Source of the DNA: Sphingosinicella sp041621755
GTDB taxonomy: Bacteria; Pseudomonadota; Alphaproteobacteria; Sphingomonadales; Sphingomonadaceae
Assembly (NCBI GenBank): GCA_041621755.1
Contig: JBFKAE010000107.1
Location: forward strand, 1-10,942
Direction: 5' to 3'
Length of the DNA stretch: 10,942 bases
This document shows, piece by piece, positions 1 to 6,541 of the stretch. The position numbers and the translations under genes are program-made. Each line of letters starts with the position of its first letter. Position 1 is the first letter of the stretch. The notes below the pieces were generated by a model. It made no database searches. It saw nothing but the letters and a program-made list of their open reading frames with translations, and was not told where the DNA came from.

Positions 1-1
1 C

Positions 2-289
2 GCGGGGCTGCTTTACAATCGTGACGCGCGTGCGGCACGGATCGCGATTGCGCGGCTTGAAGAAGAGGGGCTGACAATTGGTGATAATCAGCCCTATTCA
101 GGCGCGGTTTACGGCTATACCACCGACCGCCACGCCGAAGCACGCGGCCTGCCTTATCTGTTTTTCGAGGTGCGGCAGGACTTGCTGGCGGATGCGGACG
201 GGATTGCCACGTGGGCGACACGCTTGCACCGTGTTATCGATGTCGTCGTTGATGAAGTATTGAATAAGAAAAGAAGGGCAGTCAGTTGA
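2..289 (+). CDS. N-formylglutamate amidohydrolase family protein, C-terminal part
   Basis: The gene begins before the window; 95 codons and a TGA stop are visible. The reading includes GDNQPYSG, then YGYTTDRHAEARGLPYLFFEVRQD and a closing stretch WATRLHRVIDVVVDEVL. The GDNxPYSG, RHAExRGLP and E(V/I)RQDL elements are typical of the C-terminal half of the N-formylglutamate amidohydrolase family, whose founding members hydrolyse N-formylglutamate to formate and glutamate at the end of one histidine-degradation route. No hut gene is visible here, and many family members outside hut operons have unproven substrates, so the exact reaction is uncertain. The stop overlaps the TTG start of ilvD by 4 bases (TTGA), which suggests co-transcription and coupled translation. 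The zinc-binding N-terminal region is outside the window and cannot be checked. Confidence 0.75.
   Translation, partial: AGLLYNRDARAARIAIARLEEEGLTIGDNQPYSGAVYGYTTDRHAEARGLPYLFFEVRQDLLADADGIATWATRLHRVIDVVVDEVLNKKRRAVS
271..277 (+). promoter_or_regulatory. Ribosome binding site of ilvD
   Basis: AAGAAGG lies 8 bases before the TTG at 286, inside the end of the upstream gene. It supports TTG as the ilvD start. The first in-frame ATG is at codon 30 and would remove conserved N-terminal sequence. Confidence 0.6.
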
Positions 290-2004
290 CAAAATTCGAT
301 AAATCGAAATTGCCAAGCCGCTATGTTTCCGTAGGGCCAGAGCGCGCGCCGCACCGCAGCTATTATTATGCGATGGGCCTTACCGAAGAAGAAATCGCGC
401 GGCCCTTCGTTGGCATTGCGTCTGCGGGCAATGACAGCGCCCCGTGTAACACGATGCTCGATCATCAGGCGAACATTGCACGCCGTGGCGTCGAGGCCGG
501 TGGCGGCATGCCGCGCCGCTTCAATACGATCACCGTGACCGATGGCATCGCTATGGGGCATCAGGGGATGAAAAGCTCGCTGGTCAGCCGCGAAGTCATC
601 GCCGATTCCGTTGAGCTCAGCGTCCGTGGGCATTGCTATGACGCGCTGGTCACCTTTGCGGGCTGCGATAAGTCGCTGCCCGGCATGATGATGGCGATGC
701 TGCGACTGAACGTACCGTCGATCTTTGTCTATGGCGGATCGATCCTGCCGGGGCGTTTCCACGATCGCGATGTCAATGTGAAGGACGTGTTCGAGGCTGT
801 CGGGCAATATTCCGCCGGGAATTGTCCGCTGAGCGAACTCATCGCGCTTGAAAAAGTTGCCTGCCCGGGTCACGGGGCGTGCGGTGGCCAATATACTGCG
901 AACACGATGGCCTGTGTCGCCGAAGCCATTGGCCTCAGCCTGCCCAACAGCAATATGGTGCCCGCGCCTTACCAGACCCGCGACGATATCGCGGAAGCCG
1001 CGGGCAAGCAGGTCATGGCTTTGCTTGAAAAGAACCTGCGTCCGCGTGATATCTGCACCCGCGAAGCCTTTGAAAATGCTGCACGTGTTGTCGCCGCGAC
1101 TGGTGGTTCAACCAATGGCGCGCTGCATTTGCCCGCGATGGCGGCAGAAGCGGGCATCGATTTTGATCTGTTCGATGTGTCGGAGATTTTCAAATCGACG
1201 CCTTATCTTGCCGATTTGCAACCGGGAGGTCAGTTCGTCGCCCGCGATATGTACGATGCAGGCGGCGTTTATATGCTGATGAAAACCATGCTTGAAGGCG
1301 GGTTTCTCGACGGCAATTGCATGACCGTTACCGGCAAGACGCTTGGCGAGAATATCGAAGAGGTCAGCTGGAACCCCGACCAGAAGGTCATTCGCCATAT
1401 TTACAACCCGATCACGCCGACGGGCGGCGTCGTTGGCCTTAAGGGCTCGCTTGCCCCCGATGGCGCCATCGTCAAGGTTGCGGGCATGGCGCGGCTTGTC
1501 TTTGAAGGCCCTGCGCATGTCTTTGATTGCGAAGAAGACTGTTTCGCCGCCGTCGAAAAGCGCGAGATCAAAGAGGGCGAAGTCCTCATCATTCGCTATG
1601 AAGGGCCTAAGGGCGGACCGGGTATGCGCGAGATGCTCGCAACGACTGCCGCGCTTTATGGACAGGGCATGGGTGACAAGGTGGCGTTGATCACGGATGG
1701 GCGCTTCTCGGGCGCGACACGTGGTTTTTGCATCGGCCATGTTGGACCCGAAGCTGCCGATGGCGGCCCGATTGCGCTGGTTGAAAATGGCGACATCATC
1801 CGCATCGACGCCACAGAAGGTACGATTGATCTGAAAGTTGATGACGCTGTTCTGGAAAGCCGCCGTGCAAAATGGCAGCCACGCGTCAATGACTATCAGT
1901 CAGGCGCGCTCTGGCGCTATGCGCAAAATGTTGGGCCAGCGAGCGCCGGCGCGTGTACGCACCCCGGCGCAAAGTTCGAGCGGCATGTCTATGCCGACAT
2001 TTAA
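286..2004 (+). CDS. ilvD: Dihydroxy-acid dehydratase
   Basis: A 572-residue IlvD/Edd-family enzyme that dehydrates 2,3-dihydroxy-isovalerate and 2,3-dihydroxy-3-methylvalerate to the 2-oxo acids, the step before transamination in valine and isoleucine synthesis. It is cytosolic and needs an iron-sulfur cluster and Mg2+. The three cluster cysteines are visible: C54 in SAPCNT, C127 in AGCDKSLPG and C199 in GHGACGGQYTANT. D86 (TVTDGIAMGHQGMKSSL), D128 and K129 (the lysine that is carbamylated in the family) form the metal site. The C-terminal DGRFSGATRGFCIGHVGPEA block carries the presumed catalytic serine S475. Length and motifs match a complete, functional enzyme. Translation starts at a TTG overlapping the upstream stop. 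The gene ends at 2004, 7 bases from a convergent lipoprotein gene, with no room for a terminator. No other ilv or leu gene is in the window. Sugar-acid dehydratases share the fold, but the near-identical N-terminus and motif set fit IlvD. Confidence 0.96.
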   Translation: MTKFDKSKLPSRYVSVGPERAPHRSYYYAMGLTEEEIARPFVGIASAGNDSAPCNTMLDHQANIARRGVEAGGGMPRRFNTITVTDGIAMGHQGMKSSLVSREVIADSVELSVRGHCYDALVTFAGCDKSLPGMMMAMLRLNVPSIFVYGGSILPGRFHDRDVNVKDVFEAVGQYSAGNCPLSELIALEKVACPGHGACGGQYTANTMACVAEAIGLSLPNSNMVPAPYQTRDDIAEAAGKQVMALLEKNLRPRDICTREAFENAARVVAATGGSTNGALHLPAMAAEAGIDFDLFDVSEIFKSTPYLADLQPGGQFVARDMYDAGGVYMLMKTMLEGGFLDGNCMTVTGKTLGENIEEVSWNPDQKVIRHIYNPITPTGGVVGLKGSLAPDGAIVKVAGMARLVFEGPAHVFDCEEDCFAAVEKREIKEGEVLIIRYEGPKGGPGMREMLATTAALYGQGMGDKVALITDGRFSGATRGFCIGHVGPEAADGGPIALVENGDIIRIDATEGTIDLKVDDAVLESRRAKWQPRVNDYQSGALWRYAQNVGPASAGACTHPGAKFERHVYADI

Positions 2005-2011
2005 CGCCGTA

Positions 2012-2239
2012 TCACTGTGGTGTTGTGGGTAAAGGCAGGATTTCGGGCTGGGGCAGGGTGCTCATGGGTGGCTGCGAGGGCCGCGTGGTCTGGGGCGGGA
2101 TCGCCGACCAGACCGGCTCGCCATAAGTGTCTCGCGGAATTTCGCCATGCGTCGTTTGCGTACGCGAAACATAAAAAGGCGATGGCGTGCAAGACGCGAT
2201 CAACAATAAAAAGGGGAGGGCAAGTGCTAGTCGATGCAT
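2012..2239 (-). CDS. Small proline-rich lipoprotein, function unknown
   Basis: A 75-residue reading frame starting at ATG 2239. Residues 1-17 are a lipoprotein signal peptide: MHR, a hydrophobic run LALALPFLLL, then the lipobox I-A-S-C with the cysteine at residue 17. The mature part, about 59 residues, begins CTPSPF and is rich in proline, threonine and glutamine, ending in a PQPEILPLPTTPQ tail. This looks like an unstructured peptide anchored to the inner or outer membrane. A TTG at 2278 would add 13 residues in front of the hydrophobic run and has no clear ribosome binding site, so the ATG is preferred. The gene lies between two plus-strand genes, convergent with ilvD (7-base gap) and divergent from nnr (70-base gap). 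I do not recognise the family. The textbook signal peptide and lipobox are the main argument that it is real; an artefact in a GC-rich gap remains possible. Confidence 0.6.
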   Translation of the reverse strand: MHRLALALPFLLLIASCTPSPFYVSRTQTTHGEIPRDTYGEPVWSAIPPQTTRPSQPPMSTLPQPEILPLPTTPQ

Positions 2240-2309
2240 ATCAGCGCATGCTCTCGCAACAATCGCGGCGATTGACAAGCCGTGATGTTTGCGGCGGAAC
2301 CGGTTTTCT

Positions 2310-3680
2310 ATGAAAACGCTGCAACCCTATCGCGTGGAAGAGCCTGTCCTGACCGCTGCAGAGATGCGCCGGGCCGAAGCCGGGGCAATTGCTGCCGGTA
2401 CGGCGGAATACACGCTGATGGAGCGTGCAGGCGCAGCGGCGGCCGCGGCGATTGCAGCTTTTACGATGGACCGACGGGCGCTCATCCTGGCCGGGCCAGG
2501 CAATAATGGCGGCGATGGATATGTCGCCGCGCGCATACTGGTCGAAAAGGGCTTTGACGTCACTGTTGCAGCAATGGCTGCGCCGGGTACAGAAATCGCG
2601 AAAATGGCCGCCGCGTGCTGGACGGGGAAAACCGTAACGCTTGACGCAATAGAACAATCGGCGCCGGTTCTCGTCGATGCGCTGTTCGGAACGGGCCTGA
2701 CGCGCGGTCTATCGGACAGCTTGGTCAAGACACTGCAACACCTGCGCAAGACGGCGTCGACCGTCATTGCGCTGGATTTTCCAAGTGGCATCGCAAGCGA
2801 CGATGGCACCTGTCTTTCGCAGACCATTCATGCCGATATGACAATCGCCTTTGGCGCGATGAAGCCATCGCACCTGCTGCTGCCTTCACGAGGCTATTGC
2901 GGGCGTGTTGTCATCGCCGACATCGGGCTTGGCAGAATAGAAACCGGCCTGCACAGGATCGGCAGGCCGTCCTTGTCGCCGCTCGCCATTGATACGCACA
3001 AATATCGCAGGGGCCATGTCCTCGTCACAGGCGGCGAGATGGCCGGTGCCGCGACGCTTGCCGCGCGTGCGGCACAACGGGCAGGGGCTGGCTATGTCAC
3101 GCTTGCCGGCGTCGAGACAGTACCGGGTTCGCTGGTCGTTACAGCGCTTGACGATGTGCAGGCTGCGCGCGTCGACGCCATTGTGGTCGGTCCGGGGCTG
3201 GGACGCAGTGCGGAGGCGCGGGCGCGCGCCGAAACCGCGCTTGGCCTCGGCAAGCCTACAGTGCTTGATGCCGACATTTTTAGCCTGTTTGCTGATGACC
3301 CAGAGCGACTGTTCGGCAAAAGTGACGTCATGACACCACATGAGGGTGAGTTTGTCCGGTTTTTCGGGGATTTAAGCGGCAGCAAGGTTGACCGCGCGCG
3401 CGCTGCAGCCGAACGTTCGGGCAATATCATCGTGCTGAAAGGTGCTGATACCGTCGTTGCAGAACCCGGCGGTCGTGCGGCAATCAACGCGCACAGCTCG
3501 CCGCGTCTGGCCACGGCGGGCAGTGGCGATGTGCTTGCCGGCATGATCGCAGCATTGCTTGCGCGCAAGATGCCACCTTTCGAGGCCGCCTGCGCTGCGG
3601 TCTGGTTGCACGGCGAAGCGGCGCTTTCGGGGCGCGAAGGCTTGATCGCCGAAGACCTGATCGATCTGATCCGTATATGA
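2310..3680 (+). CDS. nnr: Bifunctional NAD(P)H-hydrate epimerase / ADP-dependent NAD(P)H-hydrate dehydratase
   Basis: A metabolite-repair enzyme that restores NADH and NADPH damaged by hydration. The N-terminal epimerase interconverts the R and S hydrates, and the C-terminal dehydratase converts S-NAD(P)HX back to NAD(P)H at the expense of ADP. With the ATG start the protein has 456 residues. The YjeF_N-type epimerase spans roughly 10-215: LTAAEMRRAE at the start, AGPGNNGGDGYVAAR (61-75), VDALFGTGLTRG and ALDFPSGIASDDG (154-166). The carbohydrate-kinase-like dehydratase spans about 225-456: THKYRRGHVLVTGG, VVGPGLGRS, TPHEGEF (342-348), VLKGADTVV and the catalytic AGSGDVLAG with D407. A TTG at 2289 would add seven residues; ATG 2310 fits the family N-terminus better, though no strong ribosome binding site precedes either. 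The stop overlaps the next start as ATGA, so the two genes are probably one operon with coupled translation. Confidence 0.93.
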   Translation: MKTLQPYRVEEPVLTAAEMRRAEAGAIAAGTAEYTLMERAGAAAAAAIAAFTMDRRALILAGPGNNGGDGYVAARILVEKGFDVTVAAMAAPGTEIAKMAAACWTGKTVTLDAIEQSAPVLVDALFGTGLTRGLSDSLVKTLQHLRKTASTVIALDFPSGIASDDGTCLSQTIHADMTIAFGAMKPSHLLLPSRGYCGRVVIADIGLGRIETGLHRIGRPSLSPLAIDTHKYRRGHVLVTGGEMAGAATLAARAAQRAGAGYVTLAGVETVPGSLVVTALDDVQAARVDAIVVGPGLGRSAEARARAETALGLGKPTVLDADIFSLFADDPERLFGKSDVMTPHEGEFVRFFGDLSGSKVDRARAAAERSGNIIVLKGADTVVAEPGGRAAINAHSSPRLATAGSGDVLAGMIAALLARKMPPFEAACAAVWLHGEAALSGREGLIAEDLIDLIRI

Positions 3681-4873
3681 GCACTGCCGAACAGGTCGTC
3701 AGGCTCGCCGCGCGTGGCGATGGCGTGACCGAAGCGGGCCGCTATATTGCAGGCGCTGTGCCCGGCGATACGGTTATGGGCGACGTTGTAACACCGGGAC
3801 CGCATCGCGTTGTGCCCGCCTGCGAGCATTTTGGTGTGTGTGGCGGATGCCAGTTGCAACACACCGATGAAGAAACGCTCCGCGCCTTCGTGAGCGGACG
3901 CATAACAGGTGCGCTTGCAGGTGTAGGGATCGTGCCAGAACAGACGCACCCGACCTACTTGTCACCTTCCCATAGTCGCCGCCGTGCCAGCTTGCGCGCG
4001 ATCCGGGATGCGGACGGCTTTCGTTTCGGCTTCAATGCGAGCAGCAGCAATGATGTCATCGACCTCAAGGCCTGTCACGTTGTTACGCCAGAATTATGGT
4101 CCATTATCAGTGCATTGCGAGATGTTCTTCCCGGCCTCCTTGCAAAGGGCAGAACCATAACCGTCACGATCACGCAAACGCTTTCCGGATTTGATATCGT
4201 GCTTGGCGGATCTGTTGACCTCAGCGTCAATCAGATCGAGACGTTATCAGCCTTTTCAAGGGCGAACAAAATTGCCCGTATCACGCTCGATACGGATGCG
4301 GGTCAGGAAACCGCGATTCAAAATGCCAGCCCAACCATACGCCTTGGTGGCGTTGCCGTCGGCCTGCCGCCTGGCGGGTTTCTGCAACCGACACGCGACG
4401 GGGAGGTTGCGTTGCAGGCGGCGGTCCTCAATATCTGCAAGGGCGCAGGGCGGGTTGCCGACCTTTTTTGTGGCGTGGGCACATTTGCGCTGCCGCTTGC
4501 TGAATATGCGTCGGTCGTCGCGGCAGACGCGGCAAAGGCGGCTGTGACATCACTCGACGTTGCAGCAAAGGCCGCGAACCGCGCGATCAATGTTCTTCAC
4601 CGCGATTTGTTTCGCGCGCCGCTCGAAGCACAGGCGCTGTCGAAGTTCGATGCCATCGTGCTCGACCCGCCACGCGCGGGGGCAAAGGCGCAGGTCGCCG
4701 AGCTTGCCAAAAGTCGCGTCAAGAAAATCGCCTATGTTTCCTGTAATCCCAATACGTTCGCACGAGATGCTGAGGCCTTGTCACAGGCGGGGTTTGCATT
4801 ACATGAGCTCTGGCCAGTGGGCCAGTTTCGCTGGTCCACCCACGTCGAACTGGTCGCGGCATTTTATCGCTGA
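3677..4873 (+). CDS. Class I SAM-dependent RNA (uracil-5-)methyltransferase, RlmC/RlmD family
   Basis: A 398-residue enzyme that transfers a methyl group from S-adenosylmethionine to C5 of a uridine, most likely in 23S rRNA. Residues 5-40 look like a shortened TRAM RNA-binding segment. The [4Fe-4S] ligands follow: C49, C55 and C58 in CEHFGVCGGCQLQH, and a fourth, C133, in LKACHVV. This cluster distinguishes RlmC/RlmD-type enzymes from the tRNA enzyme TrmA. The methyltransferase fold shows VADLFCGVGTFALPLA and VLDPPRAGA. The catalytic nucleophile is C356 in YVSCNPNTFARD, and the base is E391 in STHVELVAAF. Their separation of 35 residues equals that of C389 and E424 in E. coli RlmD. Which uridine is modified cannot be told from sequence, so no symbol is given. 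The start overlaps the nnr stop by 4 bases. It ends 3 bases from the convergent MAPEG gene. Confidence 0.9.
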   Translation: MSTAEQVVRLAARGDGVTEAGRYIAGAVPGDTVMGDVVTPGPHRVVPACEHFGVCGGCQLQHTDEETLRAFVSGRITGALAGVGIVPEQTHPTYLSPSHSRRRASLRAIRDADGFRFGFNASSSNDVIDLKACHVVTPELWSIISALRDVLPGLLAKGRTITVTITQTLSGFDIVLGGSVDLSVNQIETLSAFSRANKIARITLDTDAGQETAIQNASPTIRLGGVAVGLPPGGFLQPTRDGEVALQAAVLNICKGAGRVADLFCGVGTFALPLAEYASVVAADAAKAAVTSLDVAAKAANRAINVLHRDLFRAPLEAQALSKFDAIVLDPPRAGAKAQVAELAKSRVKKIAYVSCNPNTFARDAEALSQAGFALHELWPVGQFRWSTHVELVAAFYR

Positions 4874-4876
4874 GGC

Positions 4877-5302
4877 TCAGATAACAACCAGTGCAGCCCG
4901 TACTGCCATAGCGAGCAAGACCAGCGATGACAGGAGAAACAGCGGAAACCGCATGATGATCTTGTTCGACGTGCATTGAACAAGACTATGCACAATGCGA
5001 AGCCCCACATAGGCCCAGGCCAGCATCATGTTGATCCCGGTTCCAACACCGGCAAGCACGAGGACAAATACCGTGGCATAGAACAGCGTCGGCTGCTCCA
5101 TCAGATGCGCATAATTATGGGCTTTCCAGTTCACATTGTCGGGAATGACGCCCTCAAGATCCTGCCCGCGTCCGCCAACGCTGCTGAAAATTGAAACGCC
5201 GGCTTTTTTGACGGCGGGCAAGCGCGTTGCGGCCATCCAGACCATGATGACGAACGACCAGAGCACGAGCACGATGGCTGGCGCAAGAATTGGACTATAC
5301 AT
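4877..5302 (-). CDS. MAPEG-family integral membrane protein
   Basis: A 141-residue protein with four likely membrane helices: about 5-25, 71-84, 86-105 and 119-140. The conserved features are NYAHLMEQPTLFYATVFVL in front of helix 2 and the RIVHSLVQCTSNKIIMRF segment between helices 3 and 4, resembling the R-x-x-H-S-x-x-x-x-x-x-N-x-x-x-x-R-F pattern of the MAPEG superfamily. Eukaryotic members are glutathione-dependent microsomal transferases and eicosanoid enzymes; functions of the bacterial branch are mostly unproven, so no substrate is claimed. The polar stretch 30-62, including GGRGQDLEG, would be a loop between helices 1 and 2. The ATG is preceded by a very strong GGGGAGGG ribosome binding site, 10 bases away from its GGAGG core, which lies inside a 9-pair hairpin that also ends the upstream gene. 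The gene is convergent with the methyltransferase (3-base gap). Confidence 0.85.
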   Translation of the reverse strand: MYSPILAPAIVLVLWSFVIMVWMAATRLPAVKKAGVSIFSSVGGRGQDLEGVIPDNVNWKAHNYAHLMEQPTLFYATVFVLVLAGVGTGINMMLAWAYVGLRIVHSLVQCTSNKIIMRFPLFLLSSLVLLAMAVRAALVVI

Positions 5303-5310
5303 AATAAACG

Positions 5311-5338
5311 ACCCTCCCCAGATTGCGCCGGGGAGGGT
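5311..5338 (-). terminator. Hairpin ending the deoxyhypusine-synthase-like gene and covering the MAPEG ribosome binding site
   Basis: A perfect 9-base inverted repeat, ACCCTCCCC and GGGGAGGGT, encloses a 10-base loop. Read on the minus strand it lies 25 bases after the stop at 5363 and is followed by CGTTTATTAT, a weak U-rich tract. It could act as an intrinsic terminator, though the tract is imperfect. The 3' arm is also the Shine-Dalgarno sequence of the MAPEG gene, so read-through RNA would have that site paired. Confidence 0.6.
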
Positions 5339-5362
5339 GCATCAGCTTGTCCTACTAGTCAA

Positions 5363-6415
5363 TCAGTCGAACATTTTTGAAAAAGCCCGTTTCGCACGGG
5401 ATTTCCAGTGACCCCGGTGATAGGCATCCGACGCGAGCAGCGGCATGACCGAGCCTGCTTCGGCGAAGACCATCTGTTCCAGCGCGGTATCAACCTTGCC
5501 CCATGACGCGGCTTCCTGCAGCGTCGAGGACGAGCATGCACCATCGCGCACATCAGCAACCGTGATTTGCACAGCATATTTATGCATTTCAACGTCATCA
5601 TGGCCGAGGATCTCGGCGCAGACGACCGTGTCCTGAATGAAGTTCTTTGGAACACCGCCGCCGATCATCAACAGGCCGGTTGTGCCCGCCTTGATCTTGA
5701 TATCGGTGAGTTCACGGAAATCGGCAATCGCGTCGAGTACCATATAGGGCTTGCCCGCTTTCATCGCATCGACCTGATGCTTGACGAGGCCAAAGCCAGC
5801 CGAACTGTCGACGAAGGCCGGGCAGAAGATCGGCACGTCATGTTCATAGGCGAGCTTGACGAGGCTGTTGTCCTTCTTGCCGTGCTCCGACAGATAACGC
5901 CCCATTTCACGGATGAAGGCACGGCTTGAATAGGCCTTGGGTTCAAGACTGTTGGCGATTTCGCCAATCGTTCCGTCGCAATCCTGTAGTTGTTCTTCGT
6001 CGATATAAGTGTCGTAAATGCGGTCGATGTAAAGCGAACGCAGAACATTATCATCAGGAATTTCAAGAGCCTGATAATGTTTGTGGCCAAGCCCTTCGAA
6101 GAAATCCATGTCGACGATCGATGCACCTGTCGCGACGATGCCGTCGATCATATTATTGGCGAGGAGGTCGGCGTAAAGATCCATGCAGCCACCCGCAGAT
6201 GTCGACCCGGCGATGACGAGGAAGATCGAGCAATCCTTGTCTTCAAGCATGGTGTTGTAAATACGGGTTGCGCGCGCAAGGTCGCGGCTGGTGAAGCTCA
6301 TGCCGCCCATCTGGTCGATAATGGGGCGCGCATCGAAGCTTTTAATGTCGATGTGCTGAACTTCTTTGGACAAAAGCTCTGCCTTGCGCTGCGCGTCGAT
6401 ACGGGAATCTGTCAT
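5363..6415 (-). CDS. Deoxyhypusine synthase-like protein, probable homospermidine-type polyamine synthase
   Basis: A 350-residue member of the deoxyhypusine synthase family, complete in length. NAD-binding elements are visible: VIAGSTSAGG (67-76), VATGASIVDMDFF (94-106) and IGGGVPKNF. The catalytic lysine that carries the aminobutyl group in the human enzyme (WGK, K329) is present as K307 in ASWGKVDTA. True deoxyhypusine synthase modifies archaeal and eukaryotic initiation factor 5A, which bacteria lack, so that role is very unlikely. Plant homospermidine synthase arose from the same family by using putrescine as acceptor, and bacterial members are annotated variously as homospermidine or 1,9-bis(guanidino)-5-aza-nonane synthases. 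The ornithine decarboxylase gene 126 bases upstream would supply putrescine, which favours homospermidine; this is inference. The ATG at 6415 follows AGGA with 9-base spacing. A hairpin at 5311-5338 follows the stop. Confidence 0.85.
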   Translation of the reverse strand: MTDSRIDAQRKAELLSKEVQHIDIKSFDARPIIDQMGGMSFTSRDLARATRIYNTMLEDKDCSIFLVIAGSTSAGGCMDLYADLLANNMIDGIVATGASIVDMDFFEGLGHKHYQALEIPDDNVLRSLYIDRIYDTYIDEEQLQDCDGTIGEIANSLEPKAYSSRAFIREMGRYLSEHGKKDNSLVKLAYEHDVPIFCPAFVDSSAGFGLVKHQVDAMKAGKPYMVLDAIADFRELTDIKIKAGTTGLLMIGGGVPKNFIQDTVVCAEILGHDDVEMHKYAVQITVADVRDGACSSSTLQEAASWGKVDTALEQMVFAEAGSVMPLLASDAYHRGHWKSRAKRAFSKMFD

Positions 6416-6449
6416 TTATGGTTTTCCTGTCAGTATTTTGGGTACTGGC

Positions 6450-6501
6450 TCGGCGCTTCAAAATGCAAACGCCGCCCGCGGCTGGATTATCCCAGCGCCG
6501 A
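6450..6501 (-). promoter_or_regulatory. Alternative stems in the leader of the deoxyhypusine-synthase-like gene
   Basis: TCGGCGCT at 6450-6457 and AGCGCCGA at 6494-6501 are perfect inverted repeats 36 bases apart. Two competing pairings overlap them: CGGCG (6451-6455) with CGCCG (6470-6474), and GCTGG (6481-6485) with CCAGC (6492-6496). In minus-strand RNA the last arm ends 34 bases before the start codon at 6415. This could be mRNA folding, a processing site or a regulatory switch; function is unknown. Confidence 0.35.
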
Positions 6502-6514
6502 ACGGGAAGGGTGT

Positions 6515-6536
6515 CGGCTCCTCAGGTGAAGAGCCG
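6515..6536 (-). terminator. Stable hairpin just after the ornithine decarboxylase stop codon
   Basis: In minus-strand RNA CGGCUCUUC pairs with GAGGAGCCG over nine positions, one of them G-U, around an ACCU tetraloop, starting 5 bases after the stop codon. On the plus strand the same position is a C-A mismatch, so the full stem exists only in the direction of transcription. No U-run follows (next bases ACACCC), so it is not a canonical intrinsic terminator. It may protect the mRNA 3' end or lower expression of the next gene. Confidence 0.45.
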
Positions 6537-6541
6537 GACGA

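Noticed and set aside
154..891. 245-codon minus-strand frame opposite ilvD
   Set aside because: Shadow of ilvD; the plus-strand frame carries all iron-sulfur and metal ligands.
2017..2313. 98-codon plus-strand frame between ilvD and nnr
   Set aside because: It overlaps the lipoprotein gene, which has a better-supported signal peptide, and runs into the nnr start. Its composition (Arg, Ala, Gly, Trp) is that of a shadow frame.
5363..6415. True deoxyhypusine synthase acting on initiation factor 5A
   Set aside because: The rest of the window is clearly bacterial, and bacteria lack eIF5A and hypusine. The ornithine decarboxylase neighbour supports a small polyamine acceptor.
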